Below are positions 33,271 through 40,863 of a stretch of DNA of 52,842 nt, in pieces. The notes below the pieces were generated by a model. It was not told the origin of the DNA. It did not search any database and saw nothing but the letters and a program-made list of their open reading frames with translations. The DNA is from an uncultured Clostridia bacterium (GTDB lineage: Bacteria > Bacillota > Clostridia > TANB77 > CAG-508): assembly GCA_934155625.1 (NCBI GenBank), contig CAKPHD010000005.1, forward strand, positions 1-52,842, written 5' to 3'. The position numbers and the translations under genes are program-made. Within the stretch, counting starts at the first letter, position 1. The number at the start of each line of letters is the position of its first letter.

Positions 33271-34506
33271 TTACATTTCTTCCTCATCTTCAAACCAATC
33301 AAAACCACTAGAATTAGCTTTCTTCATTGCATATTCTTTCATAGCCTGTTTTGATAAAGTCTTATATCTTCTAATTTTTCTTTTAGGTCTATGATTTATT
33401 TGTGAGTTAGAAACCATATTGCTGATAGCAATAATCCCACCAAGAATGTTATTAAACCTGTTTTCCATTTTATTTTGGAAATCTTGCTTTTCTGTTCCTC
33501 TTTCGTTTCTTTCAATTCTTGTTTCAAGTTGTAAAATTGATCTTTCAACTTTTCCTCTACCAATTTTTTCATTTCCTCGTTCATTCGAATATTGTCCTTT
33601 AATAACTTTTCCTGTGTATCTTGTACTTTCTTTTTCATAATTGTTATATCTTCTACTATTGCTTGTTCCATTTGATATAAATCCTTGATTATCTCTGGCT
33701 CTATTAGATAATAATCCATCTTTACTATTGATGGAACTACTTGATTTTCTTGTATTATTTGATTGTTCTTTTTCAATTCTTCTAAATTCATTTTCCATTG
33801 CTCCTTTTGAATATTTTTCATCATATAATTTATTATCTCTACATTTATATCCTTCAGGTGTTGTATATGTAATGTATTTTCTTGTATCTGTCCAATTAAC
33901 TTGATATCCTAATTTATTCATATTTTTTATAAACTCTTCTTTTGTATTACTTTCTGCTAATGATAAATCAATTGCATTCATTAATTTAAATTTCCAACTC
34001 TTACCTTGTTCAGCAACTCTGTATTCATTTCTTTTTATGTATTGTGTGTTTTCTTTTTTAGGTATAACTGAAGCTCCTATTTCCAAACACAACTTGTCTG
34101 AATAATCTTTTAAATCTTGTAAATTCTTTTTACTCATTTGTATTTTATATCCATTTTCAAATGAAACTGAATTTACAACTAAATGGTTATGCAAATGTTT
34201 TTTATCAATATGTGTTGCGACTAATACCTGGTATCCATTGAATTTTTTTGCTAATCTAATACCTGTATTATGAACTTGATCTGCAGATAAATTATCTTTT
34301 GGGTCAAATGATTGAATAATATGAATATACTGTCTGCCATTATTCTTGTTATATAATTCTTTTGTATATAACATTTCTTCTAAACTACTTTCAGCTAAGC
34401 AGTCTTTCCCTGTTATCAAATTAGCTTTTGTTTTCTTGTCTTGCGTAACATAATTTATAATTGTTTTTAAATTTGCTTTTGAACTAATTGCTTCAATAAT
34501 TGCCAT
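33271..34506 (-). CDS. Relaxase, MobA/VirD2-like (MOBP type)
   Basis: The relaxase nicks one strand at oriT and pilots it to the recipient. The 411-aa protein has the N-terminal relaxase domain with the likely nucleophile Tyr19 in the INYVTQ segment, and the metal-binding three-histidine motif HIDKKHLHNH at 99-108. A long polar, low-complexity C-terminal region (about 235-380) follows, before a basic end. That region also encodes a second protein in another frame (33396-33791). It overlaps mobC by 40 nt, so translation is probably coupled. It belongs to the integrase-oriT-mobC-relaxase block of the tRNA-Pro element. Confidence 0.93.
   Translation of the reverse strand: MAIIEAISSKANLKTIINYVTQDKKTKANLITGKDCLAESSLEEMLYTKELYNKNNGRQYIHIIQSFDPKDNLSADQVHNTGIRLAKKFNGYQVLVATHIDKKHLHNHLVVNSVSFENGYKIQMSKKNLQDLKDYSDKLCLEIGASVIPKKENTQYIKRNEYRVAEQGKSWKFKLMNAIDLSLAESNTKEEFIKNMNKLGYQVNWTDTRKYITYTTPEGYKCRDNKLYDEKYSKGAMENEFRRIEKEQSNNTRKSSSSINSKDGLLSNRARDNQGFISNGTSNSRRYNNYEKESTRYTGKVIKGQYSNERGNEKIGRGKVERSILQLETRIERNERGTEKQDFQNKMENRFNNILGGIIAISNMVSNSQINHRPKRKIRRYKTLSKQAMKEYAMKKANSSGFDWFEDEEEM
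33396..33791 (-). CDS. Overlapping gene inside the relaxase: coiled-coil membrane protein (131 aa)
   Basis: This frame lies wholly within the relaxase gene in a different phase. AAAAGGAG stands 9 nt before its ATG (33791; start MNLEELKKNNQ). The product is a continuous helical, heptad-like Lys/Glu-rich coiled coil (about 35-105) ending in one membrane segment WKTGLITFLVGLLLSAIWFL near the C-terminus. The relaxase reading over the same bases is low-complexity polar sequence, as expected if the other frame is the constrained one. ColE1-type plasmids have the same layout, with the small mobilization genes mbeB/mbeD nested in the relaxase gene. An accessory mobilization role is inferred. Confidence 0.65.
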   Translation of the reverse strand: MNLEELKKNNQIIQENQVVPSIVKMDYYLIEPEIIKDLYQMEQAIVEDITIMKKKVQDTQEKLLKDNIRMNEEMKKLVEEKLKDQFYNLKQELKETKEEQKSKISKIKWKTGLITFLVGLLLSAIWFLTHK

Positions 34507-34775
34507 ATGTTATTCACTTCCATTCGCAGTTCTTTCAAGTCAACTACTGTAATTATTTTTTCATTTGCAAGTCTTGTTAATTGATTAATATTATTTCCTA
34601 TTCTTCTAAGTTCAGTATCTATTTTATCTAGTCCATTTACAATTACAATTTTATCTTTTAAACAAGAACTAATTATAAATTTAGAAATAGTCATATTATA
34701 CATTTTTGATTTTTCTTCAATTTTCATCTTTTCACTTTCAGTTAATCGTATATTTATCTTCTGATTTTTTTGCAT
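34467..34775 (-). CDS. mobC: MobC-like mobilization accessory protein
   Basis: MobC-type proteins bind near oriT and help open the strands for the relaxase. The 102-aa protein has an N-terminal ribbon-helix-helix-like part (INIRLTESEKMKIEEKSKMYNMTISKFI) and the signature LRRIGNNINQLTRLAN in the middle. Its 3' end overlaps the relaxase start by 40 nt. An AGGAAG-type site precedes the ATG. The candidate oriT lies just upstream (34796-34882). Confidence 0.9.
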   Translation of the reverse strand: MQKNQKINIRLTESEKMKIEEKSKMYNMTISKFIISSCLKDKIVIVNGLDKIDTELRRIGNNINQLTRLANEKIITVVDLKELRMEVNNIWQLLKQLVQKQI

Positions 34776-34795
34776 TCAACTTCCTCCTTGATTTT

Positions 34796-34882
34796 CCCTA
34801 AAACAGATTAAAGGGGTTTGGGTTCTCCCAATTTTGCAAGCTCTATTTGTAGTACTTGTACTTACAAATAGGAAGCTTGCAA
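34796..34882. other. Candidate oriT
   Basis: TTGGG-TTCT-CCCAA (about 34818-34831) is followed by a long imperfect hairpin: TTGCAAGCT (34834-34842) with AGCTTGCAA (34874-34882), and inside it TATTTGTA with TACAAATA. There is no T-run on either strand, so it is not a terminator. It lies between integrase and mobC, the usual oriT place. Confidence 0.55.
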
Positions 34883-34900
34883 TACTCTATATTTGATATT

Positions 34901-36079
34901 CTAATTACTGCTATTTATAAAATTTAATTGGTTATTATTTAAATAGTTATTTACTTTTTCAATTTCATCTTCTTTAAATTTATTGAACACAGATGTATAT
35001 GTATTTAAAGTTACTGTAACATCTTTGTGTCCCATTAATCTTTGTAAAACTACTGCTGTCATTCCTGCTTCAATACATCTTGTTCCATAAGTGTGTCTTA
35101 AACAATGTGTGCTAATATTTTTAGAATTTACATTTAATTCTTCTTTGAAAATTCTTTTTAGCTCTTTATTAATTGCAGATGTTCTTATATAACTATCATT
35201 ATTTGTAAATATTAAATTGTGTAAATTTTCATTTGTATATTTTAGTTGTTCTTCAAAAATAGGCACTAAAAATTCTGGTATAGGTAAAATTCTATTACCT
35301 GAATATGTTTTTGTCTTATTTCCTAAAATAATCGCAAATTCTTTATCATTTGTAAGTGTTCTCTTAACATATAAAACTTTATTTTCTAAATCAATACTTT
35401 CTTTGCTTAATGCTAGTACTTCTCCTATTCTTAATCCCATATACATTTGTATTAAAAATATATTTTTATATGGTTCATCTTCTATTGAAATTTTATTTAA
35501 ATATTCTGTAAATAATTTTTGCACATCAATATCTAATGCTTCAACGACTTTAGTTTGCTTATTGCTTTTAGGTTTTATTACTTCATACATAGGATTATAT
35601 GAAATATATTTTTTAATTTCTGCCCTACGATATGCTTGTACAAATTGTTCATAAAGTTTCTTAATATATGAATCACTTAAATCTTTTACAGAATTTAAAA
35701 ACTCTTGAATATCATCTTTTGTTATATCTTGTATTTTCATATTTCCAATTTTGCTATTTTTAATTTTATTGATAGTCCATTTTAATCTAGCATATTGACC
35801 ACCAGAAATTGTATTTGACGCAAGTTTTTCTTCTCTTATATCTTCCATTATTTTTACTAATTCAATTCCATTTTTCTCTACATACATATCATTATTCATT
35901 TTATATTTAATCTCATTTAATTTATTTAAAACCTCTTTTTGAGTTTTTCCATATACTGATTTTCTAATAGCTTTTCCTTCTGAAGATATTCCTGATATGT
36001 ATTGACCTATCCATCTTTTATTTTTCTTATCTTCAAATATTGTACCTTCGCCATTTCCTCTTCTTCTTTTTTTCTTCAT
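34901..36079 (-). CDS. int: Tyrosine site-specific integrase
   Basis: It integrates and excises the element at the tRNA-Pro 3' end. The 392-aa protein has an AP2-like N-terminal arm-binding domain (GNGEGTIFEDKKNKRWIGQY), a SAM-like core-binding domain (about 75-165) and the catalytic domain with Arg217 (GLRIGE), Lys in NKTKTYSG (about 257), H325-x2-R328 (HCLRHTYG), His351 (MGHKD) and the nucleophile Tyr361 (NTYTSV). All catalytic residues are present. AGGAGGTCAAG precedes the start. It lies in the middle of the element, not at an end, 12 nt downstream of the replisome organizer gene. Confidence 0.95.
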   Translation of the reverse strand: MKKKRRRGNGEGTIFEDKKNKRWIGQYISGISSEGKAIRKSVYGKTQKEVLNKLNEIKYKMNNDMYVEKNGIELVKIMEDIREEKLASNTISGGQYARLKWTINKIKNSKIGNMKIQDITKDDIQEFLNSVKDLSDSYIKKLYEQFVQAYRRAEIKKYISYNPMYEVIKPKSNKQTKVVEALDIDVQKLFTEYLNKISIEDEPYKNIFLIQMYMGLRIGEVLALSKESIDLENKVLYVKRTLTNDKEFAIILGNKTKTYSGNRILPIPEFLVPIFEEQLKYTNENLHNLIFTNNDSYIRTSAINKELKRIFKEELNVNSKNISTHCLRHTYGTRCIEAGMTAVVLQRLMGHKDVTVTLNTYTSVFNKFKEDEIEKVNNYLNNNQLNFINSSN

Positions 36080-36091
36080 AATCTTGACCTC

Positions 36092-36889
36092 CTATTTTGC
36101 AAGTTCATTTATTAAACTTGAAATGTAATATTCTATTATATTTTCAATTTTTTTACTTTTTAAAATGTTACCAAATACTTTCTCTAGTATCGGTAAAGTA
36201 ACTTTTTCTAATAATTCAGCTTGTTTATTATCATATAATCTTTTGATTGCTGATTGATATAATTTTATTTGTGTTAATAGATTTTCTGGTAGATATTCTG
36301 CGTTTTGAATATATATTTTCTTTTTATTGAAAATCGCATTGTATTCTGTTGTTTCCTCTTGAACTAGTTTTGATTTATTTAATTTTAAATTAATTAACTT
36401 TAATCTATCATTCAATCCATCAGTTTCTATATCTTCATCTATCTCTATATCTAACTCTTTATCTATCTCTTGTGGACTATTTGGTGGACATTGTCCACTT
36501 AATAATTTTTGCTTTTCTCTCTGTTCTCTTTTTTGTTTTGCCCAACCAGTTTCACTACCAACCATATTTTCAAATCCTGCTATTTTTAAGCAAATTCCAT
36601 CATCTGTATATATTAAATTTAGTTTTTTAAATAATTCCATAGCTACAATAACAGTATCTTTACTAAAATATTTAGTATCTCTTGCTATTTTATCTGGATC
36701 ATAAGGAATAATCATTTCTCCAACTCTTGATGCTAATTCACCATTATTATTAGCAGTTTGCAAACATAGCATTTGGTATAAAACTATATATTGACAACCA
36801 TCTTTTTGTGATAATAAAAAATCTATCTCAGCTAAATTAAAGAAATCTGTTTTTAATTTTATCCAATAATATCTCTTTGTTTTTTCCAT
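36092..36889 (-). CDS. Phage replisome organizer N-terminal domain protein
   Basis: The 265-aa protein starts with the Phage_rep_org_N domain (KRYYWIKLKTDFFNLAEIDFLLSQKDGCQYIVLYQMLCLQTANNNG), a winged-helix DnaD-like module that recruits replication proteins in phages and mobile elements. A highly charged linker (EIDKELDIEIDEDIETD, about 140-155) and a helical C-terminal part follow. It may support replication of the excised circle; this is inference. A promoter TTGCAA-N17-TATCAT on the minus strand (about 36940-36975) precedes it. Integrase follows after 12 nt. Confidence 0.85.
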   Translation of the reverse strand: MEKTKRYYWIKLKTDFFNLAEIDFLLSQKDGCQYIVLYQMLCLQTANNNGELASRVGEMIIPYDPDKIARDTKYFSKDTVIVAMELFKKLNLIYTDDGICLKIAGFENMVGSETGWAKQKREQREKQKLLSGQCPPNSPQEIDKELDIEIDEDIETDGLNDRLKLINLKLNKSKLVQEETTEYNAIFNKKKIYIQNAEYLPENLLTQIKLYQSAIKRLYDNKQAELLEKVTLPILEKVFGNILKSKKIENIIEYYISSLINELAK

Positions 36890-37048
36890 ATTTTACTCGC
36901 TTTCTAGTATTTCTACTTAATTTTCTATTGTTAAATATAAGGAAAAATGATATACTATTCTTATAAAGATTGCAAATATCTTTATGTGGCATTTGTGCAA
37001 AAGTCTGCTCGCCAAAGTGTGCTTTTGTATAAATGCTTTTTATATTTC

Positions 37049-37294
37049 TCATATAACATCAATCCTTTTTTCCATCTTCCATAAAATATAGGCTATCTTT
37101 TGTATTTTTCTAGTTTTGCCTATATTAACAGATGGGAAATCTGCACGATTAAATATTTCGTTTGTTTTGTTTTCTCCCATATATAAATCTTTTGCTACAT
37201 CTTTTACAGTTAGCATTTTAAATGGGTCATCTAAGCTTTTTATAGCTTGTTTTACTAATTCCTTCTTAAGTTCTTCACTAAAACTTTCATTCAT
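37049..37294 (-). CDS. xis: Excisionase-like helix-turn-helix protein
   Basis: The 81-aa protein has an acidic N-terminus (MNESFSEELKKELVKQAIKS) and a MerR/excisionase-type winged helix (LTVKDVAKDLYMGENKTNEIFNRADFPSVNIGKTRKIQKIAYILW). This is the typical form of Tn916-like Xis helpers that bend DNA for excision. GGAGGACAAATT precedes the ATG at 37294. The stop is TGA. An operator for the divergent repressor (37321-37333) lies immediately upstream, so xis is probably repressed while the element is quiescent. Confidence 0.8.
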   Translation of the reverse strand: MNESFSEELKKELVKQAIKSLDDPFKMLTVKDVAKDLYMGENKTNEIFNRADFPSVNIGKTRKIQKIAYILWKMEKRIDVI

Positions 37295-37320
37295 AATTTG
37301 TCCTCCTTCGAAAATTATCA

Positions 37321-37544
37321 ATCCATTTTGGATACTTGATAAGTAAAAAAATAAATCTTATATTTATATTTTCATTTTTAATTGCATTCCTCCTTTCAAA
37401 TTTATCTATATCCGTTTTGGATATTTATATAATAATCCGAAATGGATATAATGTCAATACCTTTTTCAAAATTTTTTAAACTTTCTAAAACTTTTTTATA
37501 AAAAATATTTAATTATCAACAGTTATTGACTTTCCAAAATGGAT
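37321..37544. promoter_or_regulatory. Four repressor operators in the divergent control region
   Basis: Palindromes of the type ATCC-N5-GGAT occur at 37321-37333 (ATCCATTTTGGAT), 37410-37422 (ATCCGTTTTGGAT), 37435-37447 (ATCCGAAATGGAT) and 37532-37544 (TTCCAAAATGGAT). The last lies in the spacer of the repressor promoter. Apart from these and the promoters, the 290-bp gap shows nothing. Confidence 0.8.
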
Positions 37545-37554
37545 ATGATAGAAT
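37526..37554 (+). promoter_or_regulatory. Promoter of the element repressor
   Basis: TTGACT (37526-37531), 17 nt, TAGAAT (37549-37554). An operator fills the spacer, implying autoregulation. Confidence 0.75.
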
Positions 37555-37584
37555 TTAAACATAACTTGAAAAGGAGAAACTATT

Positions 37585-38334
37585 ATGACAAATGGAGAAA
37601 GAATAAAGTATTTAAGAGAAAAAAATGGATTGACTCAAAAAGATATTGCTACAAGATTAGGAGTAGAACCTGCAGCAATATCAAAATATGAATTGAATAT
37701 GAGAGAGCCAAATATAGAAGCAATAAAAAAGTTAGCTATACTTTTTAATGTTTCAATAGATTACCTACTTGGTAGAACTCCAGATGTTTTTGTAGATGAA
37801 ACAGATATAGCTACACTTGATATATCTGGTATTAAAGATAAATACAACTTTGCAAAAAAGAGAATGAATAAAGTTAAAGAATTCTACAAAAATGACACTA
37901 CACTAAACACTGCGATAAACGAATTATGTTGTGGTGTAGGAAAAACTACTTTTGGAGAGACTATAACAAATACAAATATTTCTATGCTAGAAATAGCTAA
38001 TATATTTAATGATTTTGTAAAGAGCAATGATCCTAAGCCACAAATTATGTTAAAAATTAAAGATTTAAAAAATAGTATTATAATTATTGAAATTGATTCT
38101 TTTGATGACGAAGAAATGCCACTTGATGCTACTGATAGAATTGCTTTATATACTACAAAATTATCACAAAAATATAATGTGCTTGGTTTAGTAATGACAA
38201 TTGATAAAGATGAAAATTGTAAAATTATTGATGCTATATATCAAAAAAATAAAGATACTTATTATACTCAATTACATTTGCCTAAAACAGTTTTAACTGC
38301 TGGTGAGTATATAGATATAATGAAAAGATTATAG
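37585..38334 (+). CDS. XRE-family transcriptional repressor
   Basis: The 249-aa protein has an N-terminal helix-turn-helix (GERIKYLREKNGLTQKDIATRLGVEPAAISKYELNMREPNI...LLGRTPD, residues 4-70) and a C-terminal domain without the Ser/Lys autoproteolytic residues I would expect in a LexA/cI peptidase, so induction is probably not by RecA self-cleavage. Four operator palindromes lie between it and the divergent xis gene. AAAGGAGAAAC precedes the start. The AlbA_2 gene follows after 16 nt and is probably co-transcribed. It likely keeps excision and transfer genes silent. Confidence 0.9.
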   Translation: MTNGERIKYLREKNGLTQKDIATRLGVEPAAISKYELNMREPNIEAIKKLAILFNVSIDYLLGRTPDVFVDETDIATLDISGIKDKYNFAKKRMNKVKEFYKNDTTLNTAINELCCGVGKTTFGETITNTNISMLEIANIFNDFVKSNDPKPQIMLKIKDLKNSIIIIEIDSFDDEEMPLDATDRIALYTTKLSQKYNVLGLVMTIDKDENCKIIDAIYQKNKDTYYTQLHLPKTVLTAGEYIDIMKRL

Positions 38335-38350
38335 AAAGGAGTAAATCTTA

Positions 38351-40027
38351 ATGGAAGATTCGGAACTTGAACAAATATTATTTTCATTATTAAAAAATGA
38401 TGAAAATGAATGCATAGAATATAAGGAAGCGAATAATAGTTATGATTTTGAAAAACTTGGAAAATATTTTTCTGCATTAAGTAACGCTGCTAACCTAGTT
38501 GGAAAACAATATTCATGGTTAATCTTTGGAATTAAAGATAAAACTCATGAGTTTATAAATACTAAATACAGAAACAATGGCAATCTGAATAAATTAAAAA
38601 AAGAAATTACAAAAGGCACAAATGATGGAATTACTTTTTTAGATATTTTTGAATTGTTTGTAGAAGATAATAAAAGAGTAATAATGTTTAAAATACCTGC
38701 AGCTATTGGAATTCCAACAACATGGAGAGGCTTTGCTTATGATAGAAATGATGAGGATTTAGTTCCTTTAAATCAAATGAAATGTGATCAGATTAAGTCT
38801 ACAATGAATTTCGACTGGTCTAGACAAATTATTGAAAACTTGACAATAAATGATTTGGACAAAGAAGCTATTTTAAAAGCAAGAGAACAATTCAAAAAGA
38901 AAAATGAAGATAAAGAAATTTCTAAAGAAGTTGATAATATGGATGATATCACATTTCTAAATAAAGCAAAAGTTTTATTAAACGGTAAAGTAACTCGTAC
39001 AGCTTTACTATTACTTGGAAAAGAAGAAAACAGTTATTGGTTTGAAGATTTTACTCCACAAATAACATGGAAACTACAAGAAAATGGTGAAATTCTAGAT
39101 TATGAACACTTTACAATTCCATTTTTATTAAATGTTGAAAAAGCAAAAAATAAAATTAGAAATTTAAGATATCGATATATGGTTAATGAAATTACATTAT
39201 TTCCAAATGAAGTAGATCAATATGATAACTATACTTTAAGAGAGTTACTAAACAATGCAATTGCTCATCAAGATTATAGGAAACATGGTAGAATAAATAT
39301 ACTAGAAATGAAAGAAAAATTAATTTTTATAAATGAGGGAAGTTTTATTCCTCAAAATGTTGATAAATTCTTATTAGATGAAAGTTATGTTCCTCCATAT
39401 TATAGAAATCCGTTTTTAGCAAATGCAATGGTTAATTTAAATATGATTGATACTGCTGGAAGTGGAATAAGAAGAGTATTTAATAATCAAAAGCAAAAAT
39501 TCTTTCCTATGCCAGACTATGATTTGTCAGTAGAAGGACGAGTAAAAGTAACTTTATATGGAAAAATATTAGATGAAAAATATACAAAAATGCTTTTTGA
39601 AAAAACTGATTTAGATATTGGTATTGTAATACTATTAGATAGAGTTCAAAAAGGGATACATATAACAAAGCAACAATCTGATTTATTAAAAAAATACAAA
39701 TTAATAGAGGGAAGATACCCCAATTTGTTCATTTCTAAAGAAATTTCGGAAATAACAGATGAAAAAGCAAAATATATAAAAAATCGCGGATTAAGTAATG
39801 ATATGTATAAACAAATGATAGTAGAATTGATAAAGACATATGGTAAAGCAACAAGAAATGAAATAAATGATTTGTTACTCGATAAAATGCCTGAATTTTT
39901 ATCTGAAGATAAGAAAAAAAGAAGAATAAAATATTTATTAATTGAATGTTTGCAAAATAAAGAGAAAAAAATAAAAAATATTGGAACTCGTACGAATTCT
40001 ATATGGGTTTTAAATAAAAATGATTAG
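38351..40027 (+). CDS. AlbA_2/Schlafen-type ATP-binding protein
   Basis: The 558-aa protein starts with an AlbA_2 (Schlafen AAA_4) domain (ECIEYKEANNS...ALSNAANLVGKQYSWLIFGIKD, residues 15-150). A GHKL-type ATP-binding C-terminal module follows, with LRELLNNAIAHQDYRKHGRINI (about 295-315) and TAGSGIRRVF (about 373). A winged-helix end closes it. Such proteins are frequent on mobile elements and in defence islands, where nucleic-acid binding or RNA cleavage has been proposed. It is co-transcribed with the repressor (16-nt gap). Three 42-bp repeats follow directly downstream. A regulatory or anti-phage role is inference. Confidence 0.88.
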   Translation: MEDSELEQILFSLLKNDENECIEYKEANNSYDFEKLGKYFSALSNAANLVGKQYSWLIFGIKDKTHEFINTKYRNNGNLNKLKKEITKGTNDGITFLDIFELFVEDNKRVIMFKIPAAIGIPTTWRGFAYDRNDEDLVPLNQMKCDQIKSTMNFDWSRQIIENLTINDLDKEAILKAREQFKKKNEDKEISKEVDNMDDITFLNKAKVLLNGKVTRTALLLLGKEENSYWFEDFTPQITWKLQENGEILDYEHFTIPFLLNVEKAKNKIRNLRYRYMVNEITLFPNEVDQYDNYTLRELLNNAIAHQDYRKHGRINILEMKEKLIFINEGSFIPQNVDKFLLDESYVPPYYRNPFLANAMVNLNMIDTAGSGIRRVFNNQKQKFFPMPDYDLSVEGRVKVTLYGKILDEKYTKMLFEKTDLDIGIVILLDRVQKGIHITKQQSDLLKKYKLIEGRYPNLFISKEISEITDEKAKYIKNRGLSNDMYKQMIVELIKTYGKATRNEINDLLLDKMPEFLSEDKKKRRIKYLLIECLQNKEKKIKNIGTRTNSIWVLNKND

Positions 40028-40068
40028 TATTTATAACTTTCTCAGTAAAAAAGTTTAACACAAATTCC

Positions 40069-40190
40069 AAAAATGTCGGCCGAATTCTGGACGAAAACTA
40101 GCCGAATTCAAAAAATGTCGGCCGAATTCCGGACAAAAACTGGCCGAATTCAAAAAATGTCGGCCGAATTCTGGTAAAAATTGGCCGATA
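40069..40190. repeat. Three 42-bp direct repeats rich in GGCCGAATTC
   Basis: Units begin with AAAAATGTCGGCCGAATTC at 40069, 40111 and 40153, with a period of exactly 42 bp; the third is shortened. Each full unit holds two GCCGAATTC boxes. The GC-rich boxes stand out in an AT-rich gap between the AlbA_2 gene and the 63-aa gene. No spacers differ, so this is not a CRISPR array. Confidence 0.85.
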
Positions 40191-40264
40191 TTTTAAATGA
40201 ATATTGACAAATTTAAAATCATAAATTTTGAAAATATATAGATAAACTTATTCAGTGTTTATAA

Positions 40265-40456
40265 TTAATTATTTTTAGGAATTATTTCTTCTTCATGTCC
40301 ATCATTATATACCCAATGAATATATTTAAAATCTCCACCAATTCTTGTATATTCATTTCCTCCATCTATAAAGCAAGCTCCACATTTACAAATTTTTTTA
40401 TCATGAACAGATGAAGATTCTATAATATCATTACATTTTAAACATTTAATTTTCAT
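40265..40456 (-). CDS. Small zinc-ribbon-like protein, 63 aa
   Basis: The 63-aa protein has cysteines in CLKC (5-8) and CKCG-AC (about 23-27), the pattern MKIKCLKCNDIIES...CGACFIDGGNEYTRIGG, which I associate with a small uncharacterised family on clostridial elements (DUF7695-like). It probably binds one zinc ion. GGCGGTCGAAGAT precedes the ATG. It is the last gene before attR, transcribed inward. No function can be assigned. Confidence 0.75.
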   Translation of the reverse strand: MKIKCLKCNDIIESSSVHDKKICKCGACFIDGGNEYTRIGGDFKYIHWVYNDGHEEEIIPKNN

Positions 40457-40534
40457 ATCTTCGACCGCCTTTTATAGTTCTTCTTTAAGTTTATTATACA
40501 GACTTTTTAAAAATTTTTCAATAAAATTTATCTA

Positions 40535-40555
40535 ACTGCATTCAAACTACATTCA
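40535..40555 (+). other. Integrase arm-type motif, right end
   Basis: ACTGCATTCAAACTACATTCA, the counterpart of 31813-31834, lies 50 bp inside attR. Confidence 0.55.
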
Positions 40556-40604
40556 AAAAATCCCCAACTATTAGAAAATCAACAAGTTTGAAATCCAAAC
40601 TCTC

Positions 40605-40617
40605 GTCGCCTCGACCA
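40605..40617. other. attR core of the tRNA-Pro element
   Basis: GTCGCCTCGACCA identical to the tRNA-Pro 3' end (31701-31713). Confidence 0.85.
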
Positions 40618-40673
40618 TATTTTGCCCTTTTTCAAGGGAATTTAAGAGAATTTATAAAAATTCAAAAATTATG

Positions 40674-40719
40674 AATTATGCTATTTTTCAGTAAAAATGA
40701 AGAATAGCATAATTTTTTT
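40674..40719 (+). terminator. Terminator right of attR
   Basis: AATTATGCTATT (40674-40685) pairs with AATAGCATAATT (40703-40714), then T7. Confidence 0.75.
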
Positions 40720-40755
40720 GAGTTCAGAAAAATTCTATAAAATTTGCCTATTTTT

Positions 40756-40810
40756 TTCAAGAAAAAGTTTCAAGAAAATTTTTATAATGTTTCAAGAAAG
40801 TTTCAAGGAA
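40756..40810 (+). repeat. Iteron-like 10-bp repeats upstream of repA
   Basis: TTTCAAGAAA occurs at 40756, 40768 and 40790, and TTTCAAGGAA at 40801. Spacings of 12, 22 and 11 bp are close to whole helical turns, all in the same orientation. Confidence 0.55.
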
Positions 40811-40863
40811 AAATATCAAGTAGTTTTAAAGTTCTTCAAATAAACAGAAAGGAGAACTTTTTT

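Larger units (their letters stand above)
31701..40617. mobile_element. Integrative mobilizable element in tRNA-Pro (8.9 kb)
   Basis: It is bounded by a 13-bp perfect direct repeat of the tRNA-Pro 3' end. It contains a tyrosine integrase, excisionase-like protein, replisome organizer, MobC, relaxase, candidate oriT, XRE repressor, AlbA_2 ATPase and a cargo operon. No type IV secretion genes are present, so transfer would need a helper. All element genes except the interleaved cargo are intact. The two ends share integrase arm-type motifs (31813-31834 and 40535-40555). Confidence 0.88.

Noticed and set aside
34834..34882. Integrase terminator
   Set aside because: The hairpin is strong but neither strand carries a T-run after it; an oriT or binding-site role fits better.
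36837..37052. 71-codon minus-strand frame between xis and the replisome organizer gene
   Set aside because: Its second half is an out-of-frame reading of the replisome organizer gene, and no ribosome site precedes it.
40069..40190. CRISPR array
   Set aside because: The 42-bp units are contiguous and near-identical throughout; there are no unique spacers and no cas genes.
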